DNA of 64,000 nt from the NCBI GenBank assembly GCA_035571515.1, contig DATNCQ010000037.1:1-64000 (forward strand), written 5' to 3'. The DNA is from Gp6-AA40 sp035571515 (GTDB lineage: Bacteria; Acidobacteriota; Vicinamibacteria; Vicinamibacterales; UBA2999). Made by a program: the position numbers and the translations under genes. Each line of letters opens with the position of its first letter. Within the stretch, counting starts at the first letter, position 1. The notes beneath the pieces were generated by a model. The model made no database searches. It saw only the letters and a list, made by a program, of their open reading frames with translations, and was not told the origin of the DNA. Shown here piece after piece: positions 42,095 to 50,885 of this stretch.

Positions 42095-43330
42095 CTAGTT
42101 CCTTCGCGACGCGGGTTCGATCGCCGAGAGCCGCGACAGCAGGAGGGCAAGGCCGCGGTAGGTTGTCGCCTGCGCCCAGTGCAGCATCGGCGCACGGGCT
42201 TTCATCAACGGATAGCAGCGGTAATAGAAGTGCCCGTCCGCGTCCTGCATGTTGCGGATGGTCCAGAGCGCGACGCGCTGCGCGAGCTCGAGGCTTTCCG
42301 CGTCGGCCGCCGCAAAGTTGGCCAGCGTCTCGATCGCCTGTGCGGCGCACTGGCTGTCGATCGGCTGGACGCGATTGTGGTAGTAGGCCGGGCAGCCGTC
42401 CTCGCCGAAGAAATGCCTCTTGTAGTACTCGAGGCCCTTCATCATGGCCGGCGTGTAGGTCTCGTCGCCGGTGCCCGCGATGTAGTGCTTGAGGCTATCG
42501 AGGTTGTAGCCGGTGTGGAAGCCGTCGATCCAGTGGAACTTCGGGTCTTCCGCGTACCACCACGAGCCGTCCGGGCGCTGGCGCGAACAGCTGTATTCCA
42601 TCGCCTCCGCGGCAACCGTGCGGTATTGCGGGTTGCCTGTCAGCTGCCACATGCGGCCCAGGAAACCGGCGCCGAGCATGTTGGCGTTGTGGATCGAGCT
42701 CTGTCCGATCGCGTGATAGCTCAGGCAGCTGCCGCTGCCGGTCCGCTCGCGCGGCAGCGCCAGGATCCAGCGGCACGCGCTCTCGGCCACGCCGAGATAC
42801 TGCGGGATGCGGGTGCATTCGTAGCCGTCGATGAACGCGTGCCCGATGAGCGCGGTCCAGACGATGATCGATTCGTCCTTGCTGTAACGGCCGCCGCGGC
42901 TCGCGAAATCGAAGTGGTTCGCCCAGGAATACTCGTGGAACTTCGACGAGCGGTGTCCGCGCAGCCAGTCCAGGCAGTCGATCGCCTTGGCCCGGTAGAC
43001 GGCATCGCCCGTCATGCGATAGAGCGTGAGGTAGCCCGCGGCCATGTAGCCCCGTCCCTTGGTCGACGGCAGCGGCTTGATGCCGACGAGCGGACGGATG
43101 TTGATCGGGCTCTGACGAACGGCCTGCATGAAGAGTCGCTCGAGGAGCAGGTTGCCGCAGGCCAGCCGGCGCAGCGGTGACGACAGGCCGTCGAACGGCT
43201 CGTACGCCTTGTAGTGGTGGTTCTCCACCCACGCCTCGACGGCGCGAAGGCTGCCGTGGATCGCACGGCCGTTGTCGTCGAGCGTCGCCGGGTCGAACCG
43301 GGGTTGGCCTGCGCGCAGCGGTCCCGTCAT
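42095..43330 (-). CDS. Alpha/alpha-toroid protein (six-hairpin glycosidase-like)
   Basis: A 411-residue soluble protein with repeated helix pairs typical of alpha/alpha toroids (glycosidases, C5-epimerases, terpene-cyclase folds): KGRGYMAAGYLTLYRMTGDAVYRAKAIDCLDWL, then WTALIGHAFIDGY, NANMLGAGFLGRMWQLTGNPQYRTVAAEAMEYSCSRQRPDGSWWY and GFHTGYNLDSLKHY. No signal peptide is present, so it works in the cytoplasm, perhaps on a lipid-linked sugar. The HTGYNLDSL and CPAYYHNRVQPID segments are candidate active-site regions. The specific activity (epimerase, lyase or hydrolase) is not determined. It lies 16 bases from a GT2 gene. Confidence 0.65.
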   Translation of the reverse strand: MTGPLRAGQPRFDPATLDDNGRAIHGSLRAVEAWVENHHYKAYEPFDGLSSPLRRLACGNLLLERLFMQAVRQSPINIRPLVGIKPLPSTKGRGYMAAGYLTLYRMTGDAVYRAKAIDCLDWLRGHRSSKFHEYSWANHFDFASRGGRYSKDESIIVWTALIGHAFIDGYECTRIPQYLGVAESACRWILALPRERTGSGSCLSYHAIGQSSIHNANMLGAGFLGRMWQLTGNPQYRTVAAEAMEYSCSRQRPDGSWWYAEDPKFHWIDGFHTGYNLDSLKHYIAGTGDETYTPAMMKGLEYYKRHFFGEDGCPAYYHNRVQPIDSQCAAQAIETLANFAAADAESLELAQRVALWTIRNMQDADGHFYYRCYPLMKARAPMLHWAQATTYRGLALLLSRLSAIEPASRRN

Positions 43331-43346
43331 GGTTGGTGCAACTCCT

Positions 43347-44237
43347 TCAGCGCGCGGGCCGCGCGAATACGCCGCGCAGCCGCGCCATTTGTTCGCCCTG
43401 GTGGAACCGCACGAGCTCCGCCGACACCGGCCGCTCCACGCCGCGGGCGAGCGCCCACCCGTAGCCGCCGAGCAGCGCGAGCCCGCCGAGCAGATAGGGC
43501 GGCCGCGTCATCTGATACACGCTGCGGAACATCTGCCAGAGCCCGTGCCCGCCCAGGTAGTAGTCCTTCTGCCCGTGACGAAACAGGCCGCGAATCTTGC
43601 TCGCCGAGCCGCCGGTCCCCATCGGCCGGTGGTGCAGGCACGTCTTCTCGGTGAAGGTGCGCGTCTGCCACCCGCGCATGCGTGCGGTCGTCACCGCGGT
43701 CCAGTCGATGCCGCCACCCTTGATGGGCACGTATCCGCCGATCGTTTCGAAGCACTCGCGGCGGAACAGCTGGCACGCGCCGGAGACGTGCTCGATGTTG
43801 GTGAAGCTGTAGTCGTAGTGGGCGCCGCCTTCGACAAACGGCGTCCCCGCGACGCCGAGCCGCGGGTTGTCCGAGAATTTCCCGAGCAGGAACGCGAAGT
43901 AGTCGGCGTCGAAGGAAATGTCGGCGTCGAGGTTGCCGATGATCTCGAACGACAGGTCCTCGAGCGCCTGCATCCCCGCGTTGAAGCACGAAACCTTCGC
44001 CGCAAAGCTCCGGTCGCGCTGCTCGGGCAGGCGGACGAGCCGCAGCCACGGCAGCCTCGCGCAGTACTCGCGGACGATGTCGTCGGTGCCGTCGGTCGAG
44101 CCGTCGCTGACGATGACCCACCGGACCGGCGGCTGCGTCTGCGCGGCCATCGAGTCGAGCGTCAGGCGGATGTAGTCCGCCTCGTTTCGTGCGGGGGTGA
44201 TGAGGGCGTAGCGGGGAGTCGAACGATGATCGGTCAT
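43347..44237 (-). CDS. GT2 glycosyltransferase
   Basis: A 296-residue GT-A glycosyltransferase. YALITPARNEADYIRLTLDSM begins the UDP-binding half. VIVSDGSTDGTDDIVREYC and NLDADISFDADYF carry the metal-binding acidic residues, and the acceptor half has KGGGIDWTAVTTARMRGW. A moderately hydrophobic segment near the end (PPYLLGGLALLGGYGWAL) may associate with the membrane. It shares the operon with deacetylase and toroid genes and adds one EPS residue. It starts seven bases from the preceding stop. Confidence 0.85.
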   Translation of the reverse strand: MTDHRSTPRYALITPARNEADYIRLTLDSMAAQTQPPVRWVIVSDGSTDGTDDIVREYCARLPWLRLVRLPEQRDRSFAAKVSCFNAGMQALEDLSFEIIGNLDADISFDADYFAFLLGKFSDNPRLGVAGTPFVEGGAHYDYSFTNIEHVSGACQLFRRECFETIGGYVPIKGGGIDWTAVTTARMRGWQTRTFTEKTCLHHRPMGTGGSASKIRGLFRHGQKDYYLGGHGLWQMFRSVYQMTRPPYLLGGLALLGGYGWALARGVERPVSAELVRFHQGEQMARLRGVFARPAR

Positions 44238-44244
44238 GGAACGG

Positions 44245-45030
44245 TTACCGGGCGTATGCGGTGATCCCGAGCTCGTCGCAGGCGCGCGTCATCGGCACGA
44301 CCCTGGCGCCCGAACGGACCACCGCGTCGACGACATCTGCGAAGAAGCCGGGGCTGCACCCGTATCGGGACGGCGCGGGCGCGACGTCGTGCGTGGCGAG
44401 AATCAGCCACCCGCGCGCGGCCGCGTTTCGGTCGATGATCTCGCGCACGGCGGCGAGATCGTTCTGGTTCCGCCAGTCGAGGAAATACCCCTTGAGCAGG
44501 TTCAGGTCGATGTCGCCGGCGTTGTGGGTCTGCCCGCCGCCGCGACAGCAGGCGAAGTGCCGGCCGACGGCGCGCTTGATGTCGAGCACCGGGCCGTCGA
44601 GCGGGTAGGCGAAGGTCCGGAAGCGGCCGCCGGGAACGAGCGCCTCGAGTGCCCGCCGGTTGGCGCCGATCGACCGCTCGAAGGCCTCGACGGTCGATGC
44701 GCAGCCGTCCAGGTGGTCGAAGGTATGGCAGCCGAGCTCGTGGCCCTCGCCAAGCAGCGTCCGCAGGTCGTCGTGCGACACAACAGGTCCGCTTGGCGAG
44801 TCCGCTCCGGCCAGGTTCATCGAGATGAAAAAGGTGCCGTGGAGCTGCGCGGCGGAGAGGATGCGCCCGCCCTCGACCCACGCCGAGCGCGGGAAATCGT
44901 CGAACGTGAAGGACACGTACGGGACGTCGGCCCGCAGCGGGAACGAACGCCGGCCCGCGTGATGGACGAGCAGGCGGCGGACCTTGTTCGCGGTACGCGT
45001 CCGCAGCTCCGCGGCAGCCGTCGCGATCAA
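44245..45030 (-). CDS. Polysaccharide deacetylase (NodB-like)
   Basis: A ~261-residue CE4-like deacetylase without a signal peptide. VSFTFDDFPRSAWVEGGRIL has the Asp-Asp pair, GHELGCHTFDHLDGC the His-xxx-His zinc site, and FRTFAYPLDGPVLDIKRAV the next conserved strand. ILATHDVAPAPSRYG near the end gives the last active-site His. Start is TTG 45030, overlapping the FkbH-like stop by three bases (TTGA). This is the second of three deacetylase-fold genes in the operon, so the polymer may be deacetylated at more than one position. Confidence 0.8.
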   Translation of the reverse strand: MIATAAAELRTRTANKVRRLLVHHAGRRSFPLRADVPYVSFTFDDFPRSAWVEGGRILSAAQLHGTFFISMNLAGADSPSGPVVSHDDLRTLLGEGHELGCHTFDHLDGCASTVEAFERSIGANRRALEALVPGGRFRTFAYPLDGPVLDIKRAVGRHFACCRGGGQTHNAGDIDLNLLKGYFLDWRNQNDLAAVREIIDRNAAARGWLILATHDVAPAPSRYGCSPGFFADVVDAVVRSGARVVPMTRACDELGITAYAR

Positions 45031-46859
45031 TGCGCCTCCATCCGGATGTCGATGGCGCCGTCGTCGGCCACCGGGCGGGTTCGCGGGTAGCGCAGCGTCG
45101 TGACGCCGTCGGCGACGCCGGCGTCCTCGAATCCCATTTCCGGGAAGACCGCCGCGCTCGGCGCGTTCTTCGGCGTCTTCCGCAGCGAGGCGAGGAAGTC
45201 GCGTGTGCCCGCCGGCAGGTGGCGTCGCAGCAGCCAGGCCAGGAACGCATGCTCGACGCGCTTGCCCTGGACGCGGCAGCTGAACATCAGATCGACGAGC
45301 TTCGACTCCCGCAGGTCGACGACCGCAAACCCGACGATCCCGTAGCTGCCAAACCGATCCCGGCATCGCAGCACGTAGGTTTCCGCGCCCGTATCGGCCA
45401 TCAGCCGGTGCAGCGCGTCCACCGAGTAGCGGTTGCCGGAGAAGTTCATCTGGTTGGTGCGCTGGGCGAGCTCGTAGACGCGCTGGAGGTTCGAGTCCTG
45501 GAGGGGCGACCACTCGACGCGGATGTCGCACTGCTTCAAGAAGGTGACGTAGTCGCCGGTGTGGGCGCGCTCGAGCTCGGAGCGCTGCTCCTCCTGGCGA
45601 TACATCGTGCGCCGCGTCCGGCTCTCATCGGTGACCGGCACGTCGAACTCGGGCATCGCCGGAAGGCGATGCGCCTCGCGCGCGTCCACCGTGCGCACCG
45701 ACGGACAGGCGGAGCTCACTTCCTGGCGCTCGAACTCCTGGTCGTCCACGAACAGCAATGTGTCGATGCCGATGTTCAGCGCGCGCGCGATCGCGGCGAT
45801 CGACCCGCTCTTGGGCTGCCAGTGCACCTGCGGGTAGAGGAAGTAGTCGGCAAGGCCGAAGGCCTCGAGCCGTGCCAGGGCATCTTCACGGTTGTTCTTG
45901 CTCGCGACGGACTGGAGGATCCCTTTGGAATCGAGCTCCTTGATCACGGCCACCACGTCATCGCGCAGGCGGACGCCGTCGGGTCCGTCTTCGACGAGCG
46001 TGCCGTCCCACAGCGTGTTGTCGAGATCCCACACCACGCACTTGCACGTGGCCGCGGGCGCCGCGGCGCGCTCAGCCGGCAGCGGCGCCTGCGGTTGAGG
46101 ACGCGCGGAGACGCGTTCCTTGACGAAGTCGATCAGGCCGAAATAGAGCGTCAGCCCCTCGGCGTCGTTCGGCACCAGCTCGATTTCAAACGTGCCGCTG
46201 GTGGCGACGAGCCGCTCGATCTCGGTCAGCGCGATCTTTTCGCGCGAGAACCCGGAGGGCAGCGTGATGAGGTGCTGGAAGCGCCGGATCGCTCCCTCGC
46301 GTCGTTCGCGGATGGACAAGGTCAAGGTGACCTGGCGGTCGTTGGGGTTGAACACCTCGCACACCAGGAAATCCGGTCGCGGCGCCGTGCCGTTCACGCG
46401 TTCGGCGAGCTGCTGCTTCCTCACGTAGGCAATCTTGCGCAGCGCGCGCGGCTTGATGTCGCCGGGCAGCGGCGGCAGGAAGCGCCCCGCCGCGCCGGCG
46501 TAGATGTTGAGACGCTCGATCCGCTCCGCCGACGCCACCGAATGGCAGTGGAGGTTGCCGAGCGTCCAGAGCTTGGCCCACCGCCGGAAGGTGATCTTCT
46601 GCAGGTACGGCGCGGCCCCGTCGACGTTCGGGATCCTGACGACCCCATCGACGAACTGCCGGCACGCGCCGTCGGTCCGCGGCTGGTAGAGCTCGCACGT
46701 CGCGTAGCACGCGGGCCACGCGCACTCCGTGCAGTGCTCGCCCCAGGGGAGCAGCGTGCGGGCTTCGACGCTCGCACGATACTCCGAGAACCTGGCGAGG
46801 ACGCCCGGCGGCAGCGTGTCGGGCGCCTCGACGCGGTCGTTGACTTCAGCCTCGTACAT
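45027..46859 (-). CDS. FkbH-like HAD-IIIC phosphatase/GNAT protein with Cys-rich N-terminus
   Basis: A 610-residue multidomain protein. Residues 40-66 hold a cysteine cluster (Cys43, 46, 51, 55 and 66 in HCTECAWPACYATCELY and DGACRQF). A beta-rich domain follows at about 85-250. The FkbH part starts with CVVWDLDNTLWDGTLVEDG (Asp278/Asp280) and ends with a GNAT-like domain (NRYSVDALHRLM...GSYGIVGFAVV). FkbH proteins make glyceryl-ACP from 1,3-bisphosphoglycerate, but no carrier protein is visible here. In surface-sugar loci similar proteins may attach glycerate- or lactate-type groups. The Cys cluster looks like a metal site. It overlaps the DegT gene by 14 bases. Confidence 0.82.
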   Translation of the reverse strand: MYEAEVNDRVEAPDTLPPGVLARFSEYRASVEARTLLPWGEHCTECAWPACYATCELYQPRTDGACRQFVDGVVRIPNVDGAAPYLQKITFRRWAKLWTLGNLHCHSVASAERIERLNIYAGAAGRFLPPLPGDIKPRALRKIAYVRKQQLAERVNGTAPRPDFLVCEVFNPNDRQVTLTLSIRERREGAIRRFQHLITLPSGFSREKIALTEIERLVATSGTFEIELVPNDAEGLTLYFGLIDFVKERVSARPQPQAPLPAERAAAPAATCKCVVWDLDNTLWDGTLVEDGPDGVRLRDDVVAVIKELDSKGILQSVASKNNREDALARLEAFGLADYFLYPQVHWQPKSGSIAAIARALNIGIDTLLFVDDQEFERQEVSSACPSVRTVDAREAHRLPAMPEFDVPVTDESRTRRTMYRQEEQRSELERAHTGDYVTFLKQCDIRVEWSPLQDSNLQRVYELAQRTNQMNFSGNRYSVDALHRLMADTGAETYVLRCRDRFGSYGIVGFAVVDLRESKLVDLMFSCRVQGKRVEHAFLAWLLRRHLPAGTRDFLASLRKTPKNAPSAAVFPEMGFEDAGVADGVTTLRYPRTRPVADDGAIDIRMEAH

Positions 46860-47973
46860 GTTCGCGAATCTTGTCGGCGACGTAGTTCACCTGCTCCTCG
46901 GTCAGCTCGGGGAACATCGGCAGCGAGAGGATCTCGCCCGACGCCTTGAGCGACGCGGGGAAGTCGGCCTGCGTGTGACCGAGGTACTTGTAGGCGTTCA
47001 GGTAGGGCAGCGCGATGGGATAGTGAATGCCCGTGCTGATCCCCTGCGCGGCCAGGTCGGCCTGCAGCTGCTCGCGCCCGGCGGCCGGAACGCGGACGAC
47101 GTAGAGGTGGTAGACCGCCCGGACGTTGTCCATTTCGGCCGGCGTCACGACGCCGCTCCCCTGGAGCGCCTTGTTGTAGCGATAGGCGTTGGTGCGGCGC
47201 TTCTCGGTCCACTCGTCGAGATACTGCAGCTTGACGCCGAGGATGGCCGCCTGGATGCCGTCGAGGCGGCTGTTCACGCCCTCGAGGTCGTGGTCGTACT
47301 TCTTGGTGCGGCCGTGGTTGGCGAGCATGCGCGCGCGCAGCGCCCACGCCTCGGTGTTGGTCACGATCGCCCCGCCGTCGCCGTAGGCGCCGAGATTCTT
47401 GCCCGGGTAGAAGCTGAAGCAGGTGATGTCGGCGAGCTTGGCAATCGGCGTCCCGCGATACAGCGCGCCGTGCGCCTGCGCCGCGTCGCCGATGACGAAG
47501 AGGCCGTGCTGGCGCGCCAGCGCGACGATCGGCTCCATATCCGCCGGCTGACCATAGAGATGCACCGGAATGATGGCCTTGGTCCGGGGCGTGATTTTCT
47601 CCCGCAGCCGCTCGACGTCGATCGTGTAGGTGCGCGGGTTGATGTCCGCGAACACCACGCGCGCGCCGGCCATCGTGATCGCCTCGGAGGTCGCGATGAA
47701 GCTGTTGGCGACGGTAATCACCTCGTCGCCGGGCCCGATCTCGAGCGCTCGCAGCGCCATGAAGAGCGCATCGGTGCCGTTGGCGAGCCCCACGCAGTAG
47801 TCGACGCCGCAGTAGCGGGCGAACGCGTCTTCGAAGTCCTTGACGACCTTTCCGCCGACGAACGCCGTCTTCTCGATCACGCCGGCGATGGCGGCGTCGA
47901 TCTCGGGCTTGATCGAGTCGTACTGCATCTTCAGGTCGACGAACGGAACGGTCAGCGATGTCAGCGTGTGCAT
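46846..47973 (-). CDS. DegT/DnrJ/EryC1 PLP aminotransferase (WbpE-like)
   Basis: A 375-residue sugar aminotransferase using PLP. The PLP Lys is Lys182 in CFSFYPGKNLGAYGDGG. Other blocks are FVDLKMQYDSIKPEIDAAI, ANGTDALFMALRALEIGPGDEVI, PVHLYGQPADM and LPMFPELTEEQV. It would aminate a 3-keto- or 4-keto-UDP-sugar. Downstream acyltransferase and Gfo/Idh genes (WbpD-like and WbpB-like) make a three-step route to a 2,3-diamino-uronic acid most likely. The ATG at 47973 lies about 25 bases from the acyltransferase stop. Confidence 0.87.
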   Translation of the reverse strand: MHTLTSLTVPFVDLKMQYDSIKPEIDAAIAGVIEKTAFVGGKVVKDFEDAFARYCGVDYCVGLANGTDALFMALRALEIGPGDEVITVANSFIATSEAITMAGARVVFADINPRTYTIDVERLREKITPRTKAIIPVHLYGQPADMEPIVALARQHGLFVIGDAAQAHGALYRGTPIAKLADITCFSFYPGKNLGAYGDGGAIVTNTEAWALRARMLANHGRTKKYDHDLEGVNSRLDGIQAAILGVKLQYLDEWTEKRRTNAYRYNKALQGSGVVTPAEMDNVRAVYHLYVVRVPAAGREQLQADLAAQGISTGIHYPIALPYLNAYKYLGHTQADFPASLKASGEILSLPMFPELTEEQVNYVADKIREHVRG

Positions 47974-47998
47974 GATGATGATGTCCTCGTGAAGCGAG

Positions 47999-48628
47999 CT
48001 AGTGGCCTTGCGAGACCAGGTCGTTGGAATAGGGCAGGTCCGATACGTGCCGGATGACGCGGGCGGGATTGCCCACGACCACGGCGCCCGGGGGGACGTC
48101 ACGAACGACGACGGCGCCGGCCCCGACCAGCGCTCCTTCGCCGATGACCACGCCGGGCAGCAGCGTGGCATTGGCGCCAATCTTCGCGTTGCGGCGGATC
48201 ACCGGTCCGACGAGGCTGTCCTTGACGCCGGGCGACAGCGGATATTTCGCATTCGTCAGCACCACGTTCGGCCCAATCCAGCAGCCGTCCTCGAGCACCG
48301 AGAATTCCGGGATGAAGACCTGCGTGTGGATGCGCACGTTGTTGCCGATGTCGACGTGATGCTCGACGACCGACAGCGTGCCGATGCTGACGTTGTCGCC
48401 GATGCGGTTCGATTCGCGGATGTTGACCTTGTTGCCCGTCTGGAAGTTCCGGCCGATGACGTTGCCGGCATAGATGACCGTGTGCGAGCGGATGACCGCG
48501 CGCTCGCCGATCGTCGTCGGCAGCTCGCCGTCCTGGGCCCCGCGCGGCGCGACGCCCACGAGGCTGAAGTCCTCGACGGTGCTGCCGTCGCCGAGCGAGA
48601 CGTTCTTGTAGATGCGATAGGTGTTCAT
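47999..48628 (-). CDS. Left-handed beta-helix acetyltransferase (WbpD-like)
   Basis: A 209-residue hexapeptide-repeat acyltransferase. Long runs of [LIV]G-x4 repeats (IGRNFQTGNKVNIRESNRIG, IGTLSVVEHHVDIGNNVRI, IGANATLLPGVVIGEGALVG) form the left-handed beta-helix, ending with the VGNPARVIR C-cap. It should acetylate the 3-amino group made by the DegT enzyme, from acetyl-CoA. It overlaps the Gfo/Idh gene by four bases (ATGA), so the steps are made together. Confidence 0.87.
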   Translation of the reverse strand: MNTYRIYKNVSLGDGSTVEDFSLVGVAPRGAQDGELPTTIGERAVIRSHTVIYAGNVIGRNFQTGNKVNIRESNRIGDNVSIGTLSVVEHHVDIGNNVRIHTQVFIPEFSVLEDGCWIGPNVVLTNAKYPLSPGVKDSLVGPVIRRNAKIGANATLLPGVVIGEGALVGAGAVVVRDVPPGAVVVGNPARVIRHVSDLPYSNDLVSQGH

Positions 48629-49692
48629 GAGGCAATCCCCAGCCGGCACTTCCGCGCCCGGAAGCGGAGCGGAACGTCGGCGTTGGTTTCAATCGATTCG
48701 TAGATCGCGGTGATCAGCTCGAGCGACTTGCGGCCTTCCCATCCGTCGACGAGCGCCGCCTTGTTGGTGCGCAGGGCGGTGACGACGCCGGCGAGGTAAT
48801 CGCCGTGGTTGCGGCCGAGACCTTCCGGGTTGCGGCCGTAGGTGGCGAAAATCTCGTCGTCGATCGGCTGCTTGTCGGCGAAGCTCCAGGTATGCAGCTC
48901 GTTCATGAAGAAGCCGCCGATGACGACGCTGCCTTTTTCCCCGAGGATGCTGATCGACCCCTCGAGGTCCTTCGGGCGCGTCGCCGTCGTCAGCTCGAGG
49001 ACGCCGAGCGCGCCGGAATGGAAGCGGATGACCGCCGCCCCGGTGTCCTCGCACTCGATGTTCACCAGGCGCGTGGCCGCCATGCTGCGGACCGTTTCCA
49101 CCGGCCCCATGAACCACGTCAGCATGTCGATGTGGTGGGCGCCCTGGTTCATGAAGACCCCGCCGTCGTGCGCCCACGTCCCGCGCCACCGCTCGGAGTC
49201 GTAATACTTCTGGTCGCGGGTCCACCGCAGCCGCACGGTGCCGAGGACCAGCCGCCCGAAACGCCCCTCGGCGAGCGCCTCGCGCGCCTTGACGATCGCA
49301 GGGTTGTAGCGGTTCTGGTGCACGACGAACAGCTTCACGTTGCCGGCGTCACACGCCTCGAGCATCCGGTCCGCGTCCTCGAGCTTCAGCGCCATCGGCT
49401 TTTCGACGACGATCGGCCGCTCGTACTGCACCAGGTCGAGCACGTTGGCGCAGTGGGCGCCGCTCGGCGTCAGCACGGAGATGACGTCGATCGAGCCGTC
49501 GAGCTCGCGCATCATGTCCGCGACGCTGGCGAAGGCCGGCGCGCCGAACTTGGCGGAGAAGTCGCGCGCACGGGAGATGTCGAGGTCCACGAAGGCGCCG
49601 ATTTCGGCCCCCTCCACGTAGTGCTGCAGCGCGTGCGCGTGCTTGCGCGCGATGCTGCCGCAGCCGACCAGGGCAAACTTCAATGTGTTCAT
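48625..49692 (-). CDS. Gfo/Idh/MocA oxidoreductase (WbpB-like)
   Basis: A 355-residue NAD-dependent sugar dehydrogenase. The Rossmann motif KFALVGCGSIARKHAHAL is N-terminal, VVEKPMALKLEDADRML carries the EKP signature, and the substrate site includes HQNRYNPAIVKAREAL and NQGAHHIDMLTWFMGPVE. In the WbpB pathway this enzyme oxidises C3 of UDP-GlcNAc-uronic acid. With the DegT and hexapeptide genes it completes a WbpB/E/D-like set; the upstream UDP-GlcNAc 6-dehydrogenase (WbpA) is not in this window. It overlaps the GT4 gene by four bases. Confidence 0.87.
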   Translation of the reverse strand: MNTLKFALVGCGSIARKHAHALQHYVEGAEIGAFVDLDISRARDFSAKFGAPAFASVADMMRELDGSIDVISVLTPSGAHCANVLDLVQYERPIVVEKPMALKLEDADRMLEACDAGNVKLFVVHQNRYNPAIVKAREALAEGRFGRLVLGTVRLRWTRDQKYYDSERWRGTWAHDGGVFMNQGAHHIDMLTWFMGPVETVRSMAATRLVNIECEDTGAAVIRFHSGALGVLELTTATRPKDLEGSISILGEKGSVVIGGFFMNELHTWSFADKQPIDDEIFATYGRNPEGLGRNHGDYLAGVVTALRTNKAALVDGWEGRKSLELITAIYESIETNADVPLRFRARKCRLGIAS

Positions 49693-50885
49693 GCGCTCAA
49701 CTCTCCACAAAGTGATTGATACAGGTTGACCAGCTCCGTGCCCTGCCGCTCCCAGCCGTACTGGCGGAGGAAGTCATGTGCCCGCTGCACCTGCCCGGCG
49801 CGCCGCGCGGGGTCGAGGTAGAGCCGGTGGATGGCGTCGGCGAGCGAGGAGACGTTCTCCGGCTCGTAATACGTCACCATGTCGTCGCCGAAGTAATGCT
49901 CGATCGCCCGCAGGCGCGGGGCGATGGCGGGAATGTCCTGCGACACGTACTCCATCAGCTTGACGGGCAGCATCAGGTCGGTCGCGATGTTCTTCCGGTT
50001 GCCGACGACCCCGAGGTGCATCAGCGACAGCCGCGCGGGCAGCTCGTGCAGCGCGAAGCCCTTCGGCGCGAAGTGCACGCGGTCGGCGATGCCGAGCTCC
50101 GAGGCGAGCCGCTGGAATTCCGCGAGGTCGTCGCCGTGACCCCAGAGGTGCAGCTGGATGCACGGGATGCGTGCCTCAACGTCGGCAACCGCGCGGATGA
50201 TCAGGTCCACGCCGAGACGCCGCGCCATCGTGCCGTGATACACGAGGTTGAATTCCCGGGCGCCGTGGCGGGACGCGTCGCGGTCGCGCGGCTGCCCGAA
50301 GATCGACGGATCCGGCACGTTCATCGAAATGAACGTCTTCGCCTGCGGGATGCCGCGCGCGACGAGCGTCTGGCGCTGCGGGTCGTTGACGCAGATGACG
50401 ATGTGGGCGACGAGCGCGCTGAGCCGCTCCTCGAGCAGCAGCGCCTTGCGCAGCGTCGAGCTGACGGTGAACTTCGTCGCGAACGTCTCCGGCACCGAAT
50501 CGTGGACGTCCAGCACCACCTTGCTGCCGCCGAGGCGCGGAATGAGGCCGGCCAGGACGAGGAAGTCGGGAATGTTGTGGACGTGCACGACGTCGAGCTC
50601 GCCCCTGAAGAGCAGCCGCAGGCACGCCGCCGACGAGCAGAGGAGGAAGAGCACGTACGACAGGACGTAGGCGGCGGTGCTCTTGCCCCGGTACTTGCGG
50701 ACGCGCAACTCGCGGATTTCGACGCCGTTGAGCGTCACCTGCTTCCGCACGTCCGCATTCGTGGTGGTCAGGCAGCGGACGTCGAATCCCTGCGCCGCCA
50801 GCGTCTCGGCCTCGCGACGGACGCGCGCATCGATGGTGTAGTCCGTGTAGGCGATCATGCAGACGAAGCGGCGGCCGGCTCTCAC
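49689..50885 (-). CDS. GT4 glycosyltransferase
   Basis: A ~398-residue GT-B glycosyltransferase. The N-terminal fold begins CMIAYTDYTIDARVRREAETL, with DVVHVHNIPDFLVLAGLI and VVLDVHDSVPETFATKF in the acceptor domain. The C-terminal donor domain has LVYHGTMARRLGVDLIIRAV, FAPKGFALHELPARLSLMH and the Glu-rich VKLMEYVSQDIPAIAPRLRAIEHYF. It transfers one sugar to the lipid-linked repeat. GTG 50885 overlaps the stop of the deacetylase-like gene (GTGA). Confidence 0.86.
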   Translation of the reverse strand: MRAGRRFVCMIAYTDYTIDARVRREAETLAAQGFDVRCLTTTNADVRKQVTLNGVEIRELRVRKYRGKSTAAYVLSYVLFLLCSSAACLRLLFRGELDVVHVHNIPDFLVLAGLIPRLGGSKVVLDVHDSVPETFATKFTVSSTLRKALLLEERLSALVAHIVICVNDPQRQTLVARGIPQAKTFISMNVPDPSIFGQPRDRDASRHGAREFNLVYHGTMARRLGVDLIIRAVADVEARIPCIQLHLWGHGDDLAEFQRLASELGIADRVHFAPKGFALHELPARLSLMHLGVVGNRKNIATDLMLPVKLMEYVSQDIPAIAPRLRAIEHYFGDDMVTYYEPENVSSLADAIHRLYLDPARRAGQVQRAHDFLRQYGWERQGTELVNLYQSLCGELSA

